From Aphelocoma coerulescens (taxonomy: Eukaryota; Chordata; Aves; Passeriformes; Corvidae): a stretch of 64,000 nt of DNA. A model generated the notes under the pieces. That model saw only the letters and a program-made list of their open reading frames with translations, searched no databases and was not told the DNA's origin. Shown here in pieces: positions 26,282 to 38,082 of this stretch; position 1 is the first letter of the stretch; each line of letters begins with the position of its first letter. The stretch covers positions 21,533,967-21,597,966 of the forward strand of contig NC_091022.1 of the NCBI RefSeq assembly GCF_041296385.1, read 5' to 3'. The translations under genes were made by a program, and so were the position numbers.

Positions 26282-29200
26282 GTATGTCTTTCTATTTTAA
26301 AAATTCCTTTGAAAATAAAGAGCATGTGTAATACTTAAACTGCTTTTCTAGGTCACACAGAATTAATGTCCTCATGCTGGAAGTATGTATAAACAAGATA
26401 CTCTTGTTCAGATGACAACTATTAAATTATAAAGGTCTTATTCTGAACATAGCAATGAAAAGATGCTTGCTGTATGACATGGTTAACACTTCAGAGCTAC
26501 TTGTTAAAATTGTTGTGTGTCTGCTGATAGAAAAGAAAAAAAAAATCCATTAATTTCTCCCAATTTGCATCTTGACCTCAATCATATTCCCCTTCCTGAA
26601 AAAGCAGCCAAAGTATGGAGTCATTATTGTGGAATAGTTGTCATGACGAGTTGAGCAGGGAAAACAATCTTTCCTCCTAATACAGTTCTGAATTAGCACC
26701 ATTTTTATTTCTAACTATAGCAGTGTCATCATACTTTCTGCTTTGAACAGGGTTTTTTGTTTGCTTTTTGTTTTGCACAATTAAAAAAAATAGGTTTATA
26801 TTTTTCCTAGGTTGTGCCTTCTTTGTCTTTATTTAAATGGAATACTGTGCTATTGATTTAAGTAAACAAATGAGGGATATGAGCTGGGATTGAATAGAAG
26901 TTTTTATTGTAATATGCCTCCCCCAGTTAATGGCAAGGAGGAGGAAGAGATCTTTTCTGTGCAGAAGATTCTATATTCCCTTCTTGCTCTTCTCTCAGAG
27001 TTCAAGGTGTGATTTTCAATCCATCCTGCTGGTAGATCAGGTACCCAGTCTGCATTCAGGTGTCTCCTCATTCTTTTCTGTCAGCCACAGAGGCCTCTGC
27101 CTGTTGTGTGGAAAAGCTTATGGCCGAATAACATAAAACTTGTGTCAAACATGCTGTGGAGACTTAGCATCCTTCTTCTTGGGGATGCCTTAAAGGGAGC
27201 AAAATGACCTATTCTGTTGCAGTCATTTGGAATTTTCACAGAATAAAATAAAGAATTTTTAAACTTTGTAGATATGAGTCCTGCTTCAGGGACAACTATA
27301 GTTTTCTTAAGTCAGGACCAAACAGGCCACATTACTGTTTTCCTAATGGTATCTTGGCCATATGGAATCTTTCAGGTAATCAGGTATGCTCTGAAAAATT
27401 GACCTGAAATTTGGGGAAGATAATGACAGTTCATCATGGGAGTCAAAATGGTGCAGTCCATTCACTGCTTTGAGATAAGGAAAACTTCCAGACTGAAAAC
27501 TGGGACTTGGTACTGGTCAGAGTAGCACTAAGCCAGATAGGCAAATTAGATAAAGCTGTGGTTTCAGGATGAGCTGTTTTTAAATGCTTGAAGATCAACA
27601 GGAACAAATAAAAGTCCACTAAGTCCCTTAATAGAATTTTGTGAACAACTTCATGTATATTAATTATCGTAGATCTTCCCAAATACCTTTGTCAATAACT
27701 GTTTTTAAAGCGTTGAGTCTCATGCTGCAGGCAGTGCTGGTTTTACCTTAATGGAAACATAAGCTTTATTTTAAAACCTTAAAGTGTACAAGCCTTTCCT
27801 ACAAGTTGTAAACACGAGGGATTTTAAAACTTTTGGCTGAAATCTGCACCTTCAGGGAGAATTTCTGATGTGTTCCAAACATGGAAGATTGGAAATCAGG
27901 ACCAGTTTGTATGTCAGGAACTCCCTGGTGTTGTCAGAGCTTCAAATGACCCAACAGCCTGCAAATGTCACATTTAAAATTCTGTCTTCATGCCTGAATC
28001 TCAGTATAAATGAATTAAACAGCAGAGCAGGCAGCCAGTCAATATGTTCTTAACAGTGAGAGTGAGCAATGAAACAGTTTGGGGGTTGTTTGGAATCAGT
28101 AAATAGAAAGTGCATGGAATGGCTCACCTAGAGGAAAATCTCAAATAGGAAACAGAATTAACCTTTAAAATGGTCGAGCAGACAAAATGCCATAGCAATA
28201 TTTTTACAGCATTAGGTGGATAATAACTAGGGAGGGTTCATTTGGCTACTGTGCATTACACTGCCATAGAATATTGCACTGTGGAAAAGCAAAAAGCTGG
28301 TTTATGTACTCTTATCTGTTTGCTAAACTTGCCAGTAGTACAGAGCTGGGGTCTGCACGAGGCAGCAGAACAGATCCAACAGAACTGCAAATGTCTTGGA
28401 TGCAGAGAAGCCAAATAAAAGGAGTGTTATTTATTTAGCTGTGGTGACAGGGAGTTTGGCACCATGCCCTGGCTGTGTGTGAGGCTGGTGCTCTGCCTGA
28501 GCCTGTAGGAGCTGTAACCAGCTGAGCATCACTGCACCAGCATCCTTCTGAATTAGCTCTGCAGGAATCTCCTTAAACCCTTTCTGAGGGACCTGGCACA
28601 ACTGGAACAAGTTGTGCAGGGACCATTTTGTATGAACAAGGGGGTTTTTTGCTTTAAGGAAAAAGAAGGAAATTATAAGAAACTAAAAGAGTAAGAACAG
28701 TGGATAGTATTTTTGGTGTTATGGTGCTGTATCCAAATGGATACATACATACTCTAGACGTACATAATAGCATCAGTGCTGTGTATTTATAGCATAAATA
28801 TATATTAAAATTTCACAGTGGTGGACATGTATCCTAAATCAGTATAATGTATAAAGTACATTCTAATTATACTTGTTAGCCACCATAGCCACTAGTACTA
28901 TCCAGCTTTCACTATAAATTTATTCTCCTGAACACTAATGAAATGCTCCTTGTGCTCTTAACTGAAATAAAAAGCCACTAGTGCTTGGTAAAGGATTGCA
29001 GTCATTAATATAAACTTGTAAAAGTTGAGCTTTCAGAGTAATGCCCACATGAGACAACCTTTTTAATGAGATTCTCTCTGTACAGCCACGCATACAATGC
29101 TGCTACTTACAGTAAGTTTATGATACTTAGAATAAGGCCAAAAAAAACCCCAAATCAGGAAGGGGAGAAAAAGGAGAGATTACTTTAATTCTGCACTTGT

Positions 29201-32200
29201 CTTTTGTCAAAACAGGTCTGGTGGAAGAACAGGGCAAACTGCATTTGAGAAGATTGTTCCCATTTATCATAAATGATATTCATGCTGGCCTTGCAGTTCA
29301 GCAAGTCATTTTAATAAAAGTACCTAACTTTGGTGCCAGTGCTTGTGCTTGGAATGTCACTGTGTGTTACCATATTTGGCCTAACCAAGATTTAGGATAT
29401 TGAAGAGACTTAAATTGTTCCTGGTATCTTACTGATGGAAGAATGTTTTACTGATGAAAGGCACATTTCAGCAGAGAAACACCAGATCTCCTGAAGGTGT
29501 TATAATTGAAAACAAAATGAAACAGCAAATTCAGACCACGATCAACTTGCATGCTTATTTTAGTCCATTTCAAACCATTAAGTAGATAAATGAACATGCT
29601 GTTAAACCAGGGTGGTATTTCAGGAAAGTGACTCGCAACCTATAGTGGAAATTGCACAATTTACTTGAAATCCGACATGGTTTACAGTTGCAGATTTACT
29701 TAAAAATAAGGAGTTCCATTGCTATTTTATCATGGGGGGGAATGCTACGTGTAATATCTAATTAAATTAGATTGAGTTTCCTTTTGGAGAAATGTGTTAA
29801 ATTTGTTTGGTTTGTAGAAGTTTTAACCTGTGCTTTTCTGTTGCCTCTCCATAAGAAGCCTCAGTGGAAAATGTCTTCAGTAATTTCAGGAGATTCCTGG
29901 GAAGTTGTGCTAACCCTGTTGAGGAAGTGTCTCTGTTCCAGGGTCCAGTCAAGCAGGTCATGGGAGCGCCAGGAGCTTGGCTCAGTCCAGGCTCAGGGAG
30001 CGTTAGGGAGTTGCTACATCCAGTCTGGTCTGAGGGTGTTGACTGCAGTCACCATAAGGGAAATTAAATAGGAAATTTTAGGAAAGGTGGTGGGAGGGGA
30101 ATCTCCAGAGTTATCAATACAGAGACGGATGGCCATCAAAGACTACTGCAGGGTTGCAGTTCTGCAGTAAGTCTTGCAGGAAGGTCTTTGTTTCCATCAT
30201 TTCTCTGTTTCTGTAACAAGTTTGCAGCCATGACCCACCCCACCCTTCCCCCAAATAAATTCCTTTGGCTTTGAAGATCAATTTTTTGTTCATTCTCAGG
30301 GCCTCATTCTCATGTTGTAGAGGGCTGTTAGTTTATTGCCTTTGTTGATGTTATTTTGGTTTCATGCTGATTTAATTGACAGAGGTTTTCTTCAGTAGCA
30401 TTTGCCAGAAATTGTTGAAACAGTATTAAGAAAATAGAACACACTATGTTGTATAGATTTTTTTTTAAGTATCTTTTTATTATCTATAACACAGCAATTT
30501 TAGCTCTCAGACTTAAAATGTTTTCACAAACATTAAATTAAAGTGGTTTTATGTGGCTTACGATCTTTGTGAAACACTCAATATGAAAAGTAACCCATCA
30601 CATGCTGATACAGACTTGAAAACAAAACTTTAAAATTCAGGGATCACACTGGTGCCTTGCCCATTGCCTTGTAGCTGCCCTTTGGCAGTTTATGCATTTT
30701 AGGAGTTCCCCTGACTCCCAGTCTGCTTCTGTCCTGATGGTGGAGTCTTGGTTCCTATAAATGTTTTATAAATCCATTATTCAGAACTTTGGTTAAGCAT
30801 GCAAAGTGTTTAACAGCACAACAGTAACCCAGATTTTTATTTTTGATGCAGACAGTAGTTTTTGTTTATTAATATTAATTTATTAAAAGTCTTAAAGTAC
30901 TTTGATAAATGATACTTGCATTTTACTGTCTTTACAGGCTAAGAGGTTCAAAAGCAACTTGTAATACTTAGATGTGTCAGGTTCGATGTGTAAAGTTTTA
31001 GACACAGCTATTTATACATTCTTTGAAAATCCATTCATGTAGCTGTGTTTGAAAATAACTTTGAAGCGTAGCTTGCTTTTCAGAACTCTGGTCATGGTAT
31101 TCAGCTGGATGATGTCAGAGATAAAATACAACCTTTCACCAAAAGGTCCAAGTTCTGCTGCACCTGCTGTCACAGACACAGGTCTGCTCAGGCAGGGATG
31201 CTTTTCTTTGTCAGAAATGGATTTTGTTAGGATGATTGAAAATTGAATTTTTCATACATTAAAAAGTACACTGACTTCAGAGTCTAGTTTTATTTTAACA
31301 AAAACATCACTTGGCTTCCCACCAAAAAGCCTTGTGAGGTGTCAGCTTGCCCGAGGACACCTGCCTGGTCAGGCTTTACTGCTGCAGTTCTGAGCAACGT
31401 GCTGAAGATGGTATTGACCCCTTACCATGGCCACTTCTTGTGGCCACTTTGGAGTGTCTGGAGAACAGCAGCCTGTTCTGTCAGTGCTCACATCTGTCTG
31501 GCCCAGACTTCAGGTGAGAAAAGTTCATTCTGATGCCCATCATGGAAATACGTTGACATCGTCTTCCTCACCAACTCACCTAAAGTGGTTTTTGGGGCTC
31601 AGAAATTCTGTGCAGAGCTAAATCCAGGTGTGCTGTATGTACCCTTTTTGCTGAACTAGCCTTTCTTCATCTAGGGCACTTAGGATGTATGGTCTACTAC
31701 GTTCAGGTTTTTTCCATTTCTTTTATGTATTAAACATATGTTTGTGAATTGGTTAACCTAGAGGTGGTTTGCCTACATTTTATAACTGTAGTGGAAGTGG
31801 TCTCAAGTGGAATCATGACTGAATGTTGTCCAGCAAGTAAGAACTTCCTTTTTTCCCTAAATCGTAAACAGTGTATAGGCTTAATTTCTCTTACTGCTGC
31901 ATAAGTTAGAGATTATTTAAATCTTTTGGGCTTTCTTTACATTGAATGCTACCTAGTAGAAAACACAGTGCTCAAAAGGACCAAAAGAAAAAGAGCTATT
32001 ACTGCACACTTTTGCCAACCAAACCAAGTATGTCATAGAGCAGCAGAGGTATTCCTGCCAATACCTTGTGCTACTTGGTGCATATAGGTGCTTTGAAGTT
32101 CATTCCCTAAGATTTCTTCTAATACTAAGTTTGATTTAAAAAGTTGAGTAGTAGAATCTTGCCATGTGTATGAGTCATGTAATATATTAAGAATGGCACA

Positions 32201-35200
32201 GTCCCCTGTTTCTCTGACTCACTGCAAGAAATCATCAAACACAGTCTTGACTTGGTTATAGATGGTGCAGATCTTTTACTGGCAAACCATTAAACCAGAG
32301 ATTTTTCAGGTTTTGTTTTGTTTTTTTTTTTTTCTAACAAACTGCTACAGAGTCAGGAATGGTGCTCAGAACCTTCAAATGTAATCCAGTAGTCCACACA
32401 AACAGTAAAGTTGTCTCTCTTTTTTTCTCCTTCAGAAATTAAATAACTCATTAGCCAAATCAAATTTCATCACATTCCTGAATGTGTATATAGCATAAAG
32501 TATTTTTCTAAAATAGAGAAAATGTAATTTTTAAAATTTGCTGTTGTTTTTCTCATCAGGTTTTTCCAATCACAGTTACCATGATGTGGAGTTAGCATCA
32601 ATTACTGATCATTTGGTTTTACTGACAAGACATGGCTGCTTCTGTTTTGTTGTGTTTTTCATCTGATCATGATGATGAAGCAGAGATGCAGAAGCAGAGA
32701 TGTAGTAAAGCAGTCTCTTCTCTTCCATCTTCCCATTAAAGGACTCTTGTGGGTGATAACTCTCTGCCTACCCAGGACCATTATTTTACTGGTTCTCAAC
32801 CACAGGGGAAGTTCTGCTGGGCTATCTCTTTGTTAAGTTGAAATATTAGGTGGAATCTCTTCTTAGTCTTCAAGACAGAATAAAGATAAGTATCTTAGAA
32901 ATATTTTTCTTTCAAATGCTGCTCCCCAAATCTTAAAAATATAGTAGCAATTACGGGGAACTTCATTTCTGTTGGGATGGAGTGCCAAAGTATTAATGCA
33001 TGGGGGAGCACTTCCTTTGTCTGCACACAACAGTGCTCAGCAGAGCTGGAAAAGAACCATGAGCACTTTTTGTTGCTGACCAAGCATTACAGGGGAACTG
33101 AATGTAGTATTAAAATTTTCCAATTATAGCTGAATATAATGGGTTGAATAACTAAATGCATTGAAAGGTATCTTGCATGAGGAACCTGAACAGTCAGTTG
33201 TGGGGCTCTTGTTTTTAACCATTTTGTACCAGAAATACCACACTGAACATTTTCTGTAAGCCAAAAAGGGGAAATTTTGCCTGTTCCAGCATGCCAGAGA
33301 CATTTGGGATGATGTTTGGTAGCTTCTTCTTGCAAGAACTTTTGCATGCATGGTCCGTCTTTTCTTCCCTGTTTATGCATTAAAGCATGCAACTTTACCT
33401 CCTTCCTTGCATTTTTTAAAAATGAAACCAAAATATATTTTAAAACCAATAAAGGAATGACCTGTTTTTCTCTCTTACACACTCTATTAAGAACAGTTAA
33501 TTGAGCAGTTACCAAAATGTTCTGTTTGATGTACATGTGCATTATGAGCTCGTCTGGGCATCAGTAGAGTCCAGTCTCTGCTGTCACATATTGGAATGTG
33601 AATTTATCCCTTCTTCACAGAAATGGCTCCCAGCAAGGTGACAGTACCCCCCAGTCTATGCTCTCCTTCAAAACCTGTCTCCTCTTCAGGGAGTTGCAGT
33701 AACAGACATGGATGCAACAGATGCAGTGTTTTCAAAATGACTGTTTGAGGCTGTCCAGATCCTGCAGTTTGGACAAAGAAGTTTTAACTCTGATCTGTCA
33801 GTTTTCTGAGGTCATGTCTCTTTTCTCTTTCCCAGCCTGTGAAACCCTGACATTTATAGCTAGGCATTTTATCTCCATTCCTCTTTGGCACAGGATGGGA
33901 GATCAGTTTGACAGACAGCTTGGAGCAATTTTAGGGGCTACCCCTCAAGTGGCCACACTCCACGCTCACCAGTCCTGGTTGAGTCCTGTGCTTATTAAGC
34001 ACAGCAGTGGTGCAAACTACTGCTTGAAAAGAAAAGGGCATTTTTCATCCTGGCTGGGTATGTGACTACAGAATTTCTACAGCCAACTAGGATAGGTAGT
34101 ATCAGCTAAAACTGATAAAAAGTACTTGTATTCCAGAAAGTTTTTGTTTATATTTCTCATGAGCAGATGAGAGTAAAAATAGCTGTTACTGTGAAAAGTT
34201 GAAATGGAAATAAATTTGAGGCTTTTGTGCATATCATGGGAGTGCTCAGTTTGCCCTTGGGAATACTGCTAATATGAGGCTTTATATGTGACTGTAGCCT
34301 CATCCATTTTGTGGATTATGAGACATCAGTTTCATACCCACCAGAATATAGAATTGTCAGATGTACTATTAAAAAATATATTAAAAGATACCCTGGCTCT
34401 ATAGTAACTATACTTGTTAGAGGTGCTGCATTGGATTTGCAGCTTCTTTAAGAGGTAATTCCTGTAACCGTTTCTTTTTAATAAGCACTATTTAAGATGT
34501 AAAATGAAGAAAGATGTTCAGGAAATGACTGTAACATGACAGGCTTTATAGAGTGCTGTAGATCTCTGGGGTTTACTCATCTGAACTTCAAATAACTGCA
34601 TTTCAAGGGTCGGTAGTAACAGTGTGGCCATGGACTCAAAAAATTATTGTATTCCTTGTATTCAAAAAATTGATTTGCTTCTTTTCAGCTGAAGCAGCCA
34701 TGTGTTTGAAGATCCTGTGTGCACAAACCTTTCAATAAGCACTATTGATGTTTCTGTGTCTTTGTTTTGGCATGGGACTGATTGTGCCATGATCCCCTTT
34801 TGTTCTTCACGAGCTGCTCACAACTGTGATTTCAAGGCGATGGTTACTGTTTCTATTGTGCTTTATCTGTGCTCAGAGCTTTACAGAAAGAGACAGGTTC
34901 AAAAATGCTTACAGCTGAAAGTAAACTTCACATAGCAGGTTGGCAAAAAGCAAACCAAGGTGAACAGCAAGAGATTCTGGTTTGCAGGCTAAGGCTGTAA
35001 AGGACCGTTATGTTAATCTTTTCTGACTTTCTGCACAAAGCACACAGATACTTTATTTATATTCTCCCTTCTTTGTGGCTGTATTGACATCAGGAAGGAT
35101 AAGTAGAAAAAGGATGTGAGCAGTGGTTGGGAGATGTTTATTCGAGACATTGTAATTATGGGGGGAATAAAACCAAGGAGGACAATTAGGGCATGTAAGA

Positions 35201-36270
35201 ATATATTTGTAATTTCAGCAAATATTCACAGTATGGCAGCTGGTACTGAAGAACCAACATGTACGTGTCCCATGGGTCTCAGTTGCTGACATGATGTGAA
35301 CTGTTGCACACTGCTATAGGTAAAACATCAATAGCTCTCTCACTTTGTTTTGGGTAAATGGTGTTAGAACCGCTGCTGTCACTGCAAATATAAGGAGGGT
35401 ATTTTTAAATGAGTTCTCTGAGATTCTTTGCTCCACTTTTTGGTCATAATAAGCTTGGCTAATGTCACCTTTTTTTGCTAAAATTAACTCTGCAGTGATT
35501 TTCACTCTCAACATTTTAGTCCTCTTTTAAGCATGTAATTCACTTTTTTCATCATTCCTTGCTTCTGTGATAATTTTTTGTGATAAATTGGTCTGCCTTC
35601 ATTCACATTTGTCATTTATAAGCCAAAATTCTTAGATATTCTGAGTCTTTTTGGATTTGTCTACACTGGGTCCTATTTATTTGCTGTTCCTTCAAATATC
35701 GGAAAAGTGAATTCTATTTAGGGCAGTGAGGTGAGTTGTCTCCAGCAAGGATAACTGAATAGGTTTTCAGTACATAATGGTATGCAAATAATATACCTCT
35801 GCCTCTCGTGGGAATAAACTTAAGTATCTGCACAAGCTCTCTGTGACCTTAATAAGTTTGTAGGCATCAGAATACACCCCGTGCTGCTGAAGCACAGTAC
35901 ATGATGTACAAATACTTCAGGTGTGTTTCAGGGCTAAGCAGTGCTGTGAAATAACTGTGAATTTAGGATGTGGTCCACACAGCTTAGTGTGTATGGAAGT
36001 GTGTCCCAGCAATACAGTATAGCTGATGCACCTTTGTACCACAAGCAGTGGGTTTTACTAATAGTCACCATTAATAAAACAGATGATGCTTAAAATGTGC
36101 TAATTCAATACACTGCAAGAGTGTCTTCATGCACGATGCAAGGTGAGGCTGCAAAACACAGTAAAATGAGAAATAAGCTGTTCCATTAGTCTGTTTTTAG
36201 GTTTATGATGTTTCATATGTTAAAGTACCTTTTAAAAATTTTTCTTCTTTTTCGTTTGTTTTTATTACAG
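26282..36270. other. Intronic-type DNA, first part of the 21.9-kb intron
   Basis: No exon is supported. A segment at 31394-31514 has an acceptor-like and donor-like border and is GC-richer, but its phase does not fit the flanking exons. A poly-T stretch lies at 32321-32333. A 151-codon - strand frame at 33087-33542 has no recognisable domain. It is long for this composition but otherwise unsupported. Confidence 0.5.
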
Positions 36271-36318
36271 GTTCTAGAGCAATTCAGGAAACAGATGCTG
36301 CATTTAAAAAAGCTTTGA
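36271..36318 (+). CDS. Candidate alternative terminal exon (short soluble tail)
   Basis: A long pyrimidine tract ending TTTTTATTACAG precedes a frame that starts in phase 0, the phase in which the 26206-26281 exon ends. It encodes VLEQFRKQMLHLKKL and then TGA, a basic amphipathic tail without a membrane segment. An AATAAA lies at 36450-36455, about 130 bases after the stop, with TG/T-rich sequence beyond. These three signals together (acceptor, phase, poly(A) site) suggest an alternative last exon giving a non-membrane isoform. The frame is short and could be chance; no donor is present, so it cannot be an internal exon. Confidence 0.35.
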   Translation, partial: VLEQFRKQMLHLKKL

Positions 36319-36449
36319 TTTAGTGAGGCTTTCTGTGCAAGAGAATGCATTCTTCCTAAAACTTCATTTTACTTAAATTAACTTGTATTTCCACTGAGGA
36401 TGGCTTATATTAAGCACAAAGGGAGGCTTAGCAGTTTAGGCTTCCATCA

Positions 36450-36455
36450 AATAAA
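36450..36455 (+). promoter_or_regulatory. Poly(A) signal AATAAA after the candidate alternative exon
   Basis: A canonical hexamer about 130 bases past the TGA of the 36271 frame, with T/G-rich sequence 40-60 bases downstream. It supports, but does not prove, a short alternative transcript. Confidence 0.4.
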
Positions 36456-38050
36456 CTGCATAACTAAAAAGAGAAGATGCCAAGCCTCACATACTTGTAC
36501 TTGAAAGAGTTGTGTTCTCTCTCGTGGGAACTCGAGATTAGAGAAATTATAAAGGCATTGCATAAAAACAGGGAGTTAGAATTAATTTTTGCTTAAGCGG
36601 GGAAGTGTCAAAAGCCTATTATGGTAATTTTTCAATTTTGTCTTAACTGTTCACACATTTTAAAATAGTTGTACAACTGAGTGGAGGCATAATTGATGTG
36701 TTGTGGTTTCTTTTTCCTTTCCTTGGGCCATCGTAAAACACATCTTAGGTGCACTTAGGCATGGAAGAAGTAGGTGTTCTAATTAAGTAGATGAAAATTT
36801 TCATATCATAGTGAGAAAATTTACCTAATGGATTGGAATAGTACTCTAAGAATGGTTCCCCTATTCTTAATTACATCCAAGGACCAGATATCAATAATAC
36901 ATGAAGACAATTAAGCCACAAAAACCTTAGTGAGAAAGTATAATTCCTAGCAGTAGAATTTTGGGGTTGTAGAGACTATCATGTTTATTATTATTTTTAC
37001 TACTGTAAACAGTAGCATTAAAAGTCTACATTTAAAAGAAATTACTTTATTCATTGTCTTTTAATGTATAGTAAAAGCTGAAGATATCATGGAATGAAGA
37101 GTTACTGCTACATTTATTTTTTTAATCTTTCATAAATTAAAAAAATATAAATCTTGTCTGAATCGGAACAACCTATAAATTGCTATGGTGTAGTAATTCA
37201 AAATTTATGGTTGACCTAGAATAAATTTTAGGACTTCCCTAGGTAACAGAAAACTGATTTATCAAATGCTTTTAATGGTGAATTAAATCACTTTTATTAA
37301 ATACAGGATTAACAGCAGGAATACTGTTCCAGAATTACTTTCATTTTGGTGATCAGTTTTGCTGTTCCCTAGGAGGAGTCTTTGGTGGACCAGGTGTTGC
37401 ATTTGGAATGAGACTTACTGGCAAATGTAAAAGTGAGAAATGCTCCTTAGTGGTCATTGATTATTAAAACTTTAGTTTTTATATTCAGGGAAAGGGCCCC
37501 TTTCCTAGCTTGCAGCTGATTTCTCTGCAGAAGCCTGTTTGGGCTATGAAGATGCTGCCTTTGGCATCCCCAAATTATGCCCAGTTTGTTGAGAATTTTT
37601 CTGGCTTTGTCTGCAGTAGAAACTGGTGAAAGGATAGAGACTTGCTGTGCTGCAGGAGTGAGGCACATTCTGCTTCAGCACTTTTCTGGTGCTGCTGAAT
37701 GGCTTCTGTCAAAACCCACTTGCAGTGTCTCTTCACACGAACCTTAGAGTGGTCTGATTGTTCCTTAGCCCTTCTCTCCCCAAAGCTGTGTTTGGGAATT
37801 ACCTGACTAAAAGTACGGTGTTGGTCATGAAGTTTTGGTGAGATGAGGCTTGGAGAGAAGAGCCACTGTGGCTGTTGAATTAGTTCTCTGGTTTCTGATG
37901 GGTTGTATTTGTGTCCCTGGAATAATAATGGTGGGAAGAAGATAGCCAAGTGTGAGCATGGATGTGTGTTGGGTAGAGGAAAGGAAAGGATGCTATAAGA
38001 TCTTTAGGCAAAGGGAAATGTATCTTAGTCTGTATTCTTACTGTATTGCC

Positions 38051-38082
38051 TAATGTTGTACAACACTGGTTGTACAACATTA
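38051..38082 (+). repeat. Perfect 14-bp inverted repeat with 4-nt loop
   Basis: TAATGTTGTACAAC (38051-38064) is followed by the loop ACTG and the exact reverse complement GTTGTACAACATTA (38069-38082). Each arm also contains the 10-bp palindrome GTTGTACAAC. The sequence can form a cruciform in DNA or a stable hairpin in RNA. No flanking terminal repeats or target duplication were seen, so a transposon origin is unproven. Confidence 0.85.

Noticed and set aside
31394..31514. Candidate exon with a CTGCTGCAG acceptor and CAG|GTGAGA donor
   Set aside because: In the phase required by the 26206-26281 exon it begins TTC TGA, a stop. All three forward frames are long in this GC-richer patch, so openness is not informative.
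33087..33542. 151-codon - strand frame
   Set aside because: No domain, splice or promoter evidence. Treated as chance inside the intron.
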